Assembly (NCBI RefSeq): GCF_051014445.1
Contig: NC_135141.1
Location: 6,448,001 to 6,512,000, forward strand
Source of the DNA: Colletes latitarsis
Taxonomy: Eukaryota > Arthropoda > Insecta > Hymenoptera > Colletidae
DNA length: 64,000 nucleotides
Direction of reading: 5' to 3'
Below are positions 42,110 to 52,640 of the stretch, piece by piece (position 1 is the first letter of the stretch; each line of letters begins with the position of its first letter). Both the position numbers and the translations under genes were made by a program. The notes beneath the pieces are model-generated. The model saw only the letters and a list, made by a program, of their open reading frames with translations. It searched no databases and was not told the DNA's origin.

Positions 42110-43573
42110 GCCACCGCGCCAAGGTATGTGGCGCGGCGTCCCCAGTGTGCCCCCTCTGTGTGGACATACCGGGGAGACCCACGGGGCACCGATTGGGGAG
42201 GGCCGGGTTGTGCCCCGCCACCCAGACAGGGCCGTCGAGGGCAGGCCAGGGTTATAGGGGGGCCCAAGGCCCCTGTCAATAAAGGGAGCGAAGACGCACA
42301 GGCTCCACCAGCAATGGGGGTTGACGAGCCGGTCGGGGGGGGGGGGCCTCTTCCAGCGGCGAAGTCGAAGGTGGAGCGGGAGCGCCCCTTCCCAACTGAG
42401 AGTAAAGGCCTGGAGGAGGCTGTTAAAGAATAAAATTCACCCTCCTCCAGGCCAATCTGGCGAGGGCTCGCAGGGCACAGGACATGTTTGTTCACGCCCT
42501 GCGAGCCCAAAGGGTAGGCCTTGCCATCGCCGCCGAGCCGTACATGGTTCCCGACCAGCCCAATTGGGTCGGGAGCCTGTGCGGTTTGGTGGTGATGGTC
42601 TGGGCGTGGCTGCCAGACTCCCCTCCCGTTACCATCCTACAACGGGGAAGGGGGTTTCTGGCGGTCCAATGGGGGACCATCGCGGTTGTGGGCTGTTATG
42701 TGTCGCCCAACTGCGACCTCGCCACATATGCGGCATACCTGGACGGAGTGGGCGATTGTATAAGGAGATTCCTGCCCCGTCCGGTACTAGTCTTGGAGGA
42801 CTTCAATGCCCATGCAGCCGCATGGGGCAACCCCAGGACTACCCGTCGTGGCGAGACCCTATTGGATTGGGCGGCCGAGCACCACCTGCGGCTGGTCAAT
42901 CGGAGCTCTGAAGCCACGCTCGTAGGGCCGCAGGGAACGTCCATTATCGCCATGCACCCGTTTGGTTGTCCAGGCGGCATGGGAGGTGAACCCCTACGTG
43001 GCGCGTCCCCAGGTGGCGGATAGGGGTAGCCGCTGGGATGGGATGCGGGGATGGGGTCACCAGCCTGAGGAGGCTGGTGACCGCATCCTCGCATGGCATC
43101 CCGGAGGTTGGAGAGAAAGCTCCCGCGGACCAAACACCGGTATGAATGCTTTGTGTGAGTGAATGTGTGTGTGTGGGGGGGGGGGGGGCCCGGGGCACGG
43201 GATATTTGCCGCGGGTGTTACCTAAGGCTGCAGGTTGGCCCGTTGGCTGCGGATGAGTCCAGCGGCCAACGTGGCCGCCCAGTCGGCGGCTTAGTCCTAT
43301 GTCACGGGGCCATGGGCGCTGGTGACCGGGCGCCTGCGGTTGAGTGGGAATGCGGTGGGAGGAGTGCCTCCCACCGGGATGGGCCTGAAAAGGCACGACG
43401 CGGCGGGGTACTCCGTGATGTCTCACTAGAGTTCCCTGTCCCCCGCGACAGCGCCCGAGGATGGTCACCGTGGGGTTTTAGCCGGTAGGAGTCCGGCACT
43501 ACCCCAAGGCCCTCCGCTACTTAAGGGCCTCGGGGTGTCCATGAGGATTTCCCCATGTAAAAAAAAAAAAAAA
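42110..43573 (+). mobile_element. R1-clade LINE F, internally deleted, in Gypsy-2 integrase
   Basis: Plus-strand LINE of the G/F subfamily bounded by a 15-bp target duplication and ending in a 16-base poly(A). It contains the end of ORF1-like sequence, part of the ORF2 endonuclease, then jumps to the 3' UTR: the rest of the endonuclease and the whole RT are deleted. The duplication shows the copy inserted as one unit, so the deletion was in the template or occurred later. Confidence 0.92.
42484..42960 (+). pseudogene. R1-clade ORF2 endonuclease fragment, LINE F
   Basis: APE-type endonuclease segment: RVGLAIAAEPYMVPDQPNW (with the catalytic E in the AEPY context), WGTIAVVGCYVSPNCDLATY, VLVLEDFNAHAAAWGNP (the GDFNAH motif with G to E change) and GETLLDWAAEHHLRLVN. 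It stops abruptly at the junction with 3' UTR sequence. The frame starts in the last codons of the N-terminal region (DMFVHALRAQ). Confidence 0.85.
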
Positions 43574-44403
43574 GGACCTACTAACAAAATACTCTCTAGC
43601 GGTGCCGTTAAAACACCCAAGTGCCCTAGAGATAGCCGATGCATTCATTAATAAAATAATTTGCCGTTTCGGAGTCCCTAAGGCCATTCTAACCGACCAA
43701 GCCGCGAATTTTACCGAAGCTCTTATGAAAGCAATCGCGCGGAAATTCTGAATCTCACAATTCAAAACTACCGCGTTTCATCCCCAATCTAACGGCTCGA
43801 TAGAACGTTCGCACCACGTATTGACAGAATATTTAAAACATTACATTTTAAACAATGATTGGGACAGATGGCTCAACCTCGCAATGTTTAGTTATAACAA
43901 GCGTACACGAAGGCACATTATTCACCCCTCATGAATTAATATTCGGACATTTAGCACGAGTGCCATCCGCCGACCCCATTCAGATCAATTCCGATAATGA
44001 GTCATACGCCGCGTATCTGGACGACCTACAGAACAAAATCATTCAAATACAAAGCAAGGCAAAGGAAAATCTCGAAAGAGCAAAATTACGTTCCAAACAT
44101 TATTACGATAGGTCGGTAAACGATAAGGTATTCCTCCCTGGCGATAAGGTTCTACTATTGACGGAACCGCGAAAAGGAAAATTTGACAATCAGTATTACG
44201 GACCGTACGAGGTAATCGACGTAATTTCTAAGGATAATGTAAGGATTCGTATCCATAATAAGTACAAAATCGTTCAATGTAATAAACTTAAAACATACAA
44301 ATCTCAGATCCAACCATCTCCAACCGTATATACGATAACAAAGGACAGCACCACTCCTGCGGAACCACAGTCATCCACGACGCAACGCACGTGGAAGGAG
44401 TAG
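43574..44403 (+). pseudogene. Gypsy-2 pol: integrase core end and C-terminal domain
   Basis: Resumes after LINE F with HPSALEIADAFINKIICRFG, the second catalytic Asp (AILTDQAANFTEAL), FHPQSNGSIERSHHVLTEYL with the catalytic Glu, then after a frameshift the HELIFGHLARVPS block and a C-terminal SH3-like region (DKVLLLTEPRKGKFDNQYYG, YEVIDVISKDNVRI). A TGA near 43,751 and a frameshift near 43,900 interrupt it. About 245 bp to the LTR show no env gene. Confidence 0.85.
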
Positions 44404-44649
44404 CAGCCAAGGAAGGGGCAACCGGCCCGCATAAAAAGGAGTTACCATTGGGGCAAGCCTCAAACTCTTGGGAAACTCATCATGTGCTTGGATTACAAAC
44501 GTCTCGCTTCCAGCCAAAGAAGCCGGCAGTGGCGGCTAGTCCGACATCGCCTCAAAATAACTGTCTGCGTGAGAGTGGCGTTCTACGTCACAATAGATGA
44601 CGAGCACGCGATTTGCGGCGATTGTGCCGAATTCATTCCCGTTACCGTG

Positions 44650-45729
44650 TGTTACGAGCCAGGGCCGTGCAGCGCGCATGGCTGGCGAGTGCAAGAGAGA
44701 GTATGGAATATGGTATCAATTTGTTAGTTAGGTACACGGACGAACCCGATGCGAAATCGGGGAGCCGCTAGGATAGTTGACAACAAGGACGAACCTGATG
44801 CGAAATCAGGGAGCTGCTAGGAGGTTGGAACAAACGCAGACGAACTCGATGCGTAATCGAGGAGCTGCTGGGAGGTTGAATAAATCACAGACGAACCTGA
44901 TGCGAAATCAGGGAGCTGTAGGATGCGGACGAACCTGATGCGTAATCAGGGAGCCACTAGGATGGTAATAGATAGCATGGACGAACTCGATGCGTAATCG
45001 AGGAGCCACTAGGTTGTAAGAATTTGTATTTGGATTCAGGATATGTTAATTGACCTCATAACTTTCAATTTTTAAATATAATATAATTCGAGCGGTAAAG
45101 TTATATTATTGTGGGAACGTTTAACTAATAATAATCGCTTTATATAATTATGGGTTAAAGAAGTTGGATAACTCTGATTTAATAATAAAAGTAGATATAT
45201 TCTTAAATCAACAAGTAAAATACAGGTGTTTCGTGTATCATATGTCACGATCAAAGAATGATTATATTTACCTAAAATGACCTTGCACAGTATTGACGCA
45301 CTGGCGATGCGGGGGTAAGTCGGTTGAAAATAATGGCCGTAATAGAATTTATGTCGGCTCACGGATTCTATATAGTTTAATATTGATACGAAAGGGTATG
45401 GTAGCCCGATCTCACAAAATACAACTGACTATGAAACCATATACGTGTGACGAGAGACGTGACGTTGACTCTAACGTGACAATATGATTATGATCCACCG
45501 AGTAAGAAAATCAAGGGGTTTATATACCCAAAAATCCGTGGGGGAGGATTCAAATGCACGTTAGACATTACCATATTCGGTAATCTCCGAATTGCGTTAG
45601 TCACCGAGCAGCTGCATCTCGTGCGAACTGACGCTACATTCCAAAGGGTAGATAAGTAGCAGGGCGTTTTCATAATGCACGCAAGTGGTACAGAAAAATT
45701 GGGGAACGAAACGTTCGGCATACGTAACA
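44650..45729 (+). repeat. Gypsy-2 3' LTR (TGTTACGAGCC family)
   Basis: 1,080 bp from TGTTACGAGCCAGGG to GCATACGTAACA, the same ends and architecture as the solo LTR at 30,562-31,828. It is shorter mainly because the hairpin array has six units instead of nine. Directly after it the Polinton PolB region begins. Confidence 0.88.
44739..45013 (+). repeat. Tandem covarying hairpin array in LTR, six units
   Basis: Units start at 44,739, 44,788, 44,839, 44,890, 44,928 and 44,980. Spacings 49, 51, 51, 38 and 52 repeat those of the other LTR apart from three extra units there. All six arms pair perfectly: CCCGAT/ATCGGG, CCTGAT/ATCAGG (three), CTCGAT/ATCGAG (two), with GCGAA or GCGTA loops. Confidence 0.87.
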
Positions 45730-46594
45730 CGCCAGATTAGAAAGTCTAAAAGATTCGACACGCAATCGATTTGTACATGTGGGTGCTGGACATAGTGCAA
45801 GACTCAGATGGCATGAAATTGATACGGCTTTCATTAACCATAGAGCCTCGCAATTTTCTCGAAGATGCAAGGGATATTGTAGTCGATCATGTGTGGAACA
45901 TTGTGCTGAAACATGATAGTGTAAAAATAAATACTATACTTAACGGTGAATTTGTGGCTGGTAACAAATGTGCAAACAAAAGTGTTAACACGAAAAACTG
46001 TGAACTTTTTCACTTGTCTGACCTACGCGAATGGTACGATTTACGTGTCATCGAACCCATTCTAGCATCCATAGACGAGTTTCAGGAACGCGATAGTGGG
46101 TGGGCGCTGTCGCGTATACTGAATTTAATTGTTAATGTAAATAAATATATGCCGATGCATGCAGGACGTGCCATACAATTACCGCGAGAGATACGACTAA
46201 AGAAAGCAGTGATCAATGTATGCTCGACGGACAATGCATGTTTTGCGTGGTCGGTGGTGGCCGCTCTGTATCCAGCCGAAAGTCGCGTATCTCTGGCATC
46301 GTCATATCCTCATTATACAACAGTGTTGAATATCCAGGATATTGAATTTCCAATGACATTGAACCAAATTAAAAAGTTTGAACATATCAACAACATCTCC
46401 ATCAATGTATATACCATTGAGAATAAGAAGGTGTTACCAATACGAGTCACTGATAAGAAGATGGAGAGGCATGTCAATTTGTTGTATTTAGAAGGAGCAA
46501 ACGACGTGGGACATTTCGCATGGAGTAAGAACTTATCTCGCCTCGTATCCACCCAATTGAGTAAACATAATGGCAGGAAATACTTTTGTGATAG

Positions 46595-46658
46595 GTATGC
46601 ATATAATAAATCTTTTTAAATATTTTATGTTAGATAAAAATTATGTCTCTTATTGCAG
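46595..46658 (+). other. Putative 64-bp spliceosomal intron in Polinton PolB
   Basis: GTATGC at the 5' side and TTATTGCAG at the 3' side, AT-rich interior with stop codons. Removing it joins TGTGATAG to ATGCTTAC and completes the conserved CDRCLHYF motif of Polinton PolB. Length is near the minimum for insect introns. Confidence 0.75.
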
Positions 46659-48884
46659 ATGCTTACACTACTTTAGCTCGAATGAGAAGCTCACACCATG
46701 GATTGTGAGAAGATGAACGATTGCGCAATCATATTGCCAAATGATGATTGCAGTAAGTGGCTTAGCTTCAGCAACTACAACAGGAAAGAGCGTGTTCCGT
46801 TTATCGTGTATGCCGATCTGGAATGCATCCTGGAGAAAACGGATACTGATCGAGAAGCGTCAAGATACATGTACCGGCATCATCAAGTATTTAGCGTGGG
46901 ATATTATGTGCGGTGCTCGTACGACGACTCGTTATCTACGTTTCAATGTCGTCGCGATCCCGATTGCGTATCATGGTTTGTGAGACAACTTCAAGATTTG
47001 TCCAATCGTGTAAAGTCCATTTTATCGATCAATGTACCCATGGAAAATTTATCAGCTGAACAATTACGAAATTTTAATATGGCAACACACTGTCATATAT
47101 GCGAAACACCGTTTACGCGAGATGATAAGCGGGTACGCGATCATTGCCACTTAACCGGTCGATACAGAGGTCCTGCACATTCAAATCACAATCTAAATTA
47201 TAAAGACGCGTTTGTCATCCCCATAGTCTTTCACAATTTATCCGGTTATGATTCACATTTTATTATCAAGGAGATAGCCACAGCATTTGAGGGTGATGTC
47301 ACTGTATTGCCGATAACAAAAGAGAAGTACATTTCATTTACAAAATACGTTGAAAACGCGAATGAAGAATCAAACTCGCGCAAGCGCATCAAATTGCAAT
47401 TCATCGATTCATTTAAATTTTTAAATACAAGTCTCGAGAAATTGGTATCTTTTCTTAGTAAAGATAAACTTGAAATTACACGGTCCGAGTTTCAAAAATT
47501 ATCTGCGGAAGATTTTGATTTATTGACGCGAAAAGGGGTGTTTCCGTACGAGTACATTGACTGTGTCGAAAAGTTGGACCAATCATGTTTACCATCACGC
47601 AATTCATTTTACAGTTCCTACACTGGCGATACAGTATCCGAAAACGACTACGCACACGCTGTCAACGTGTGGAAGCGGTTCTCCATTGAAACGCTCGGCG
47701 AGTATAGCGATTTGTATCTGAAGACGGATGTCTTGCTGTTGGCTGATATTTTTGAAAATTTTCGCAATAGTTGCATCGCAAGTTATGGACTCGACCCCAC
47801 ACACTATTATACTTTGCCTGGTTTTACGTTGGATGCCATGCTGAAGCATACACGTATCAATTTCGAACTTCTTACCGATATCGACATGGTCCTATTTATC
47901 GAACGTGGTATACGTGGTGGTTTGAGTCAATGTTCCAACAGACGCGCACGAGCCAACAACAAGTACATGCAGTCGTCATATTTAATATATTTCGATGTAA
48001 ATAATTTGTACGGTTGGGCAATGTGTCAACCATTACCATACGCCAATTTTCAGTGGGCCAACAACATAGTTGTAAATGTAATGGCCGTAGCGTTAGACTC
48101 ATCGACGGGGTATATTTTGGAAGTCGACCTGGAGTATCCGCAACATCTGCATGATTCGCACACTGACCTACCGTTCTGCCCAACACATGATAAACCACCT
48201 GGCAAGCGCCAGGAGAAGCTCCTTGCGACTCTATACGATAAGAAGTGTTACGTAATACACTACCGCAATCTGCAGCAATGTATTCGTCACGGCCTTCGCG
48301 TAACTGAATTTCACCCCTTATTACAGTTTTCCCAATCCCCATGGCTTCGCGATTACATCGAACTAAATACAAAGTTCAGAACTCTTGCTACAAACGATTT
48401 TGAGAAAAATTTATATAAGTTAATGAACAATGCAGTGTTTGGCAAAACCATGGAGAATGTGCGCAATCATGTAGATGTCAAATTAGTAACGAAGTGGGGA
48501 GGGAGATATGGTGCAGAGGCACTGATCGCTAAGCCAAATTTCCATAGTTGCAGCATATTTTCGGAAACCCTAGTTGCAATCGAACTGCATAAATTGTTCG
48601 TAAAATTTAACAAACCAATCTATGTGGGTATGTGTATACTAGATATATCTATGATTTGTTTGTATGAATTCCATCATGATTACATGTTACTCACAGATAG
48701 GAATAAACGTAAAATTATGTATACCGATACAGACAGTCTAATCTACTACATCGAGTGTGACGATATTTATGAACTTGTGATACGCGATATTACCCGCTTT
48801 GACACGAGCGATTATCCCACAGATAATCGATATGGTATTCCGCTTGCTAATAAGAAGATACCAGGTTTAATGAAAGATGAAAAT

Positions 48885-50784
48885 TGTTAAAGTACTAAGG
48901 GACTTTAACGTGGGTCCGGATGAGGGAACAGACAGGTAGAGAAACAGTTACAACTTTTACAAAAAAGTTAAATTTATTTTACAAAATATAATTTCTTACA
49001 AAATTAAAAATGTGAAAAATAAATATAATGGAAAAACGAAAATTATAGAATGCCCGGCTCGGTTTTTTCGACCGGTTTCCTCTTTTCTCTCCTAATTCAT
49101 TTACCTTGGTGGAGGCCTTCTGTAACACAATTGTACAGCAAAGTATGAATATTTTGCGGACAGCTTACACGTTAACGCGCGCGTCAGCTGCTCATCTCGC
49201 GCTCCAGCGACAGTTTAGTGTGTTTGGAGGGGAGAGCTGGCTGGCAATTTAGCGCTCTAACCAGTGGACTGTATATTCTTTCTGGTCGATGAGATTCGTT
49301 CCTTACGATCTCACCGACGTGCACAACCGGGTAGATGAAGATCTCCTCCGATCTACCGGGTTCGCTCTCGCAATGCCACGGACGGGAAACCAAATGGAGG
49401 TTGTAAGGCTCCAAGAGGCTATATCCCGCAAGCACGCTCACCGTGCGAGTGGCGTCTGGACACCACCTACGCAAGAGGACGTCTTGTCCTGGTTCGGCTT
49501 CCTCGTCAGCTGCTCCTCAGGAGCGACCTGCGGCCTGCCTACGCAGCTGCCTAGCCAGCGATTCCTTTCAACCAGGAATGCCCGACAGCCAGCCGTAGCG
49601 GCCTCGATGGCGGCTCCTATAGTCCGAGGAACTGGCCTGCGGCTCGCCAGATTAGGACGAAATTCCCCTGCTAACCTATCCACCCTACTTTTACAGCCCA
49701 GTGTGGTCGACTCACAGCTGGTAGTAGGTGTAGAGGTGGGAGGAAGGCTCTTCGAACCCTTTGCTCCACCGTACGCTTAGGCTCTACTTATTGTCCCCTC
49801 ACGACGGTATATTGGAACGGGTTCTCAGAAGCCCGATGCACGGAGAGCACCACGAGGTGATATCCTTCCTGAATATCTACCTTCCGGTTGCTCCTACGCC
49901 GTATAGCTCCAGACAGGTCGGTGAAACTTTCCACCCCACCGATCGGTGTACTCTCTACGGTACACAGGACGGGTGGCTTCAGTGGGTTTCGTACGACTTC
50001 TACAAACGGTGAACTACCACCAGGCGATACTGGTATATCAGTATCAGCCTTCCAGTAGCTGTAACCGGATAATTGGAAGAAGACTCAAGGCGATCGACAC
50101 CGAGTCTCCAACGTCGCAGTCGCATCCACGACCGGCAACGTTCAATCACACTCCTGCGTTACGATCGCTTCACACCCGGCGTGCCGTGCGATCGCTACAA
50201 CAACAGGCAGATTGTCCTATCTCTGGGAAAATCTCAAGTCACGATGACGAGATTTTCCAATAAATTATTATCGCTGTCCACTTGCTGTTTCTACTTAAGA
50301 GCGAGCTTAGCTCACACTCTTCTGAGCTTCGATTGAAAACCGGAGCGAGATCGTAAATAGGTCTGCTCTGGATCACCGACGGCTCAGTAATGAAGCGTGA
50401 CGATCTGCAAGCAGCCACGGCCCCGGCTGGCTCCGACGCGCAGGCGCAGTACTGGTTAGCGACGCATCGCGCTGCTGGGCCCCGGGCAGCTCCTCTCTGC
50501 GTGGCCACGGCGCGGCACTGCTGCGTTTCGTCTATCGATCTTCCTTCGATAGATCTCGTTTCTCTCTCTTTCTCGTCGCTAGCAACACAATTCCTAGAAT
50601 TTCTCTCAAAACTCGAGAATTCCCGTGAAGCTAACTGGAAAAACACGTAAATAGCCGCGGTATACGAAACTGAACGATGGAAAATTTCCACGTCAGCACA
50701 ACCATCTAGAATTCCGCGAATTCAATATAAATACGGGCATCGCGGCCGAGTTTCTCCGTCTCGGACTCACGCGATATTTAAACA
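48885..50784 (+). mobile_element. Solo LTR (1,900 bp) in PolB, TGTTAAA-like superfamily
   Basis: Starts TGTTAAAGTACTAAGG and ends GATATTTAAACA, flanked by AAAAT on both sides (48,880-48,884 and 50,785-50,789). Removing it plus one AAAAT restores the PolB frame. A terminal hairpin (48,886-48,909) and a GTCCGGAT block link it with the Gypsy-1 LTR family, but it is longer and mostly diverged. Short frames within (for example at 49,289-49,780) have no recognisable homology. Confidence 0.88.
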
Positions 50785-51275
50785 AAAATAATGGGGCGAT
50801 TATGACCGAATTTGTTGGATTGAGAGCGAAGATGTATGCCATACAAGTCGATGGTAAGAAAGATACGAAAAAAGGTGAAAGGTGTCAAGAATAATGTTGT
50901 AACGCGAACTATAACATTTGATGATTATGTGCAATGTTTGATGGGTGAGGTGGAAAAGATTTGTCACCAATCGTGTATAAGATCCATGTTGCATAAAGTG
51001 TACACGATGTTAGAAACAAAAATTGCTTTGAGTCCATACGATGACAAACGATATATCGTACCATATTCAACCAAGATGCTGCCATGGGGGCATTATAAAA
51101 TACCGCTTTAGACATACCAGTATACATATGTTTGTAACACCATAAAAGATCCAAGAACGCAAAGTTTGCAGAATGCTGTGGGAGAAGCTGAAGGCATGCA
51201 ATTCTGCTAATGTTGGCAGATACGAGCGAGTACCACTCCCATTCCTAAGAAGACCAAGTCCTCCCCCACCCGAGT

Positions 51276-51300
51276 AATGCACTATATAAAGAGTTGTACG
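51276..51300 (+). promoter_or_regulatory. TATA-box promoter of the small Cys-rich gene
   Basis: TGCACTATATAAAGAG about 85 bp upstream of the ATG at 51,375. The distance leaves room for a start site near 51,310-51,320 and a short 5' UTR. Confidence 0.6.
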
Positions 51301-51374
51301 ACCAGTCCATACCATTTATAGCCGAAGTGATTTTATAAACTTTTTACATAAAAAATAAAAAAATTTGTTTAACA

Positions 51375-51888
51375 ATGGTAGCAGACAAGTGGGTCGAAGG
51401 TATGTAAAGCAGAAATAATATTTATCACATTAGTTTGTATCATATTTTAACAATCTCAATTACAAAATATAATATTCTAATATGAACATTCTTGCCCCCA
51501 CACAGCAAGAGTTAGCGCAGATGGTGCTCGCCCATATGCGGAGGTTGTCTTACTTTCAGTAAGATATAATATTATTAACAAGAGGCATTGCTTATGGGGA
51601 GGCAAGTGCTATAGGCGGAGGCTGGAGCCATGCCGAATTTGCAAAGAATGCCTAGACGCACTGCCAAGTTATGAAAGTATAGAATATGACAAAGAGCCAA
51701 CCCATATTTTGGCAATGTCATCATTGTTTGATGACCGTTACAATATATTATATTGTAGCAAATGCAACACCCAAATATATAAACTCGCCGATCCGCTACA
51801 CTGTATGGGATGTGTCAAGGCAATACAAAAAATCCCACTGCATAAAATTTCGAGGCAGGCGATAATAATTTGTGATAACTTATATTAA
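51375..51888 (+). CDS. Small spliced Cys-rich (zinc-ribbon-like) Polinton protein
   Basis: Two-exon gene not apparent as a long unspliced frame. Exon 1 is 51,375-51,399 (MVADKWVE and one base), intron 51,400-51,505 with GTATGT donor and CCCCACACAG acceptor, exon 2 51,506-51,888. Together 135 residues ending at TAA. The protein has paired Cys motifs: PCRICKEC near residue 55, LYCSKC near residue 96 and HCMGC near residue 112, the spacing of zinc-binding ribbons or treble-clef folds. A TATA box precedes it. It lies between PolB and the leftward capsid genes, a place where Polintons carry variable accessory genes. I do not recognise a named family; a regulatory or host-interaction role is only a guess. 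The frame is intact. Confidence 0.7.
51400..51505 (+). other. Putative 106-bp intron of the small Cys-rich gene
   Basis: GTATGTAAAG donor, AT-rich body with TTTTAACAATC as a plausible branch region, pyrimidine-containing CTTGCCCCCACACAG acceptor. It is needed to join the ATG-containing exon to a 127-codon downstream open stretch. Confidence 0.65.
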
Positions 51889-52640
51889 TAATTTTTATAT
51901 TTTTATTCATTTTTCATTATGTATTTTTATTTATATTTTTATGTAATTTTTATATTTTTTATTCATTTTCAATATATATACTTTTTATTTCTATTTTTAT
52001 GTAATTTTTATATTTTTTATTCATATTACTATTTCTATTTTTATGTATGTAATTATAGTATGTAATAAAACAATTTATATATACGTGGTATCATATTCAG
52101 TATCTCTACACATCTCCCTCACCCCAATTTGTTATTAATTTTACATTAGGAAAAGTTCACAGTAAAAAAAAAAAAAAAAAAATATTATTTCTGATATTTC
52201 AACCACTCGCTGTATAATTTAAATACATTTTTGTAAAGCACAAGTCTTTTCATGGTTGTTGGATCGCAATGTATTGGCACAATCGAGATTTTTCAAACAC
52301 TTGATATCTTCGTAATCGACATCAATGGTTTTAGATTTATTCTAAAGTTCATAATTTTTATAAAAAGATACATTTATTTCCAGTATTTCAACCACCATTA
52401 ACTAGTATGAAAGGTCATAATTTTATAAAAAGATACATTTATATCCAGTATTTCAACCATCATTAACAAGTACATGTTTTTCAAAAGCTTACAAAAACAT
52501 TAAAAGATTTTTTAGACATATTCTGAAAGTTCATAATTTTATAAAATTGCTAAGAAAGAAGGGATGGGGAAATTAGATGTATTTTTTTAAATGACATAAA
52601 TTGATTCAAAATGATACATTTATTTCCAATATTTTAACCA
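51889..52640. other. AT-rich intergenic region with duplicated 3'-end fragments
   Basis: Convergent intergenic region. 51,889-52,140 is an AT-rich tract of repeated TTTTTATTCATTTT words. 52,196-52,330 resembles the 3' end of the gene at 52,641-53,132 (TATAATTTAAATACATTTT, ATGGTT, TGGCACAATCGAGATTTTT), and a short block GATACATTTATTTCCAGTATTTCAACCA recurs near 52,370, 52,432 and 52,613. It looks like decayed tandem duplication of the gene's 3' end. Confidence 0.6.

Larger units (their letters stand above)
39036..45729 (+). mobile_element. Gypsy-2 LTR retrotransposon, 5'-truncated
   Basis: Ty3/Gypsy pol from RT to integrase C-terminus plus a complete 3' LTR. Foreign inserts are a 466-bp solo-LTR-like sequence (40,267-40,732) and LINE F (42,110-43,573). 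gag, protease and the 5' LTR are missing. The 3' LTR abuts Polinton PolB, so the element appears to have entered or truncated the Polinton. Confidence 0.92.
45771..51111 (+). pseudogene. Protein-primed family B DNA polymerase (pPolB) of Polinton, interrupted by a solo LTR
   Basis: Exon 1 (45,771-46,594) is the N-terminal region typical of Polinton PolB; exon 2 (46,659-48,884, continued 50,785-51,111) holds exonuclease motifs YADLECIL, FHNLSGYDSHF and YLKTDVLLLADIFE, then polymerase motifs YFDVNNLYGWAM (A), YKLMNNAVFGKTMEN (B) and YTDTDSLIYYIE (C), and after the LTR the C-terminal FVGLRAKMYAIQ block. The exon junction completes a Cys/His motif beginning CDRCLHYF. Lesions: a small frameshift near 46,695 just after that motif, and the 1.9-kb LTR at 48,885-50,784. 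It would replicate the element DNA from a protein primer. The frame may extend up to 45,730, so the start is uncertain. Confidence 0.9.

Noticed and set aside
49289..49780. 163-codon frame inside the 1.9-kb solo LTR
   Set aside because: Longer than chance at first sight, but it has no domain, overlaps an equally open minus frame and sits within defined LTR borders.
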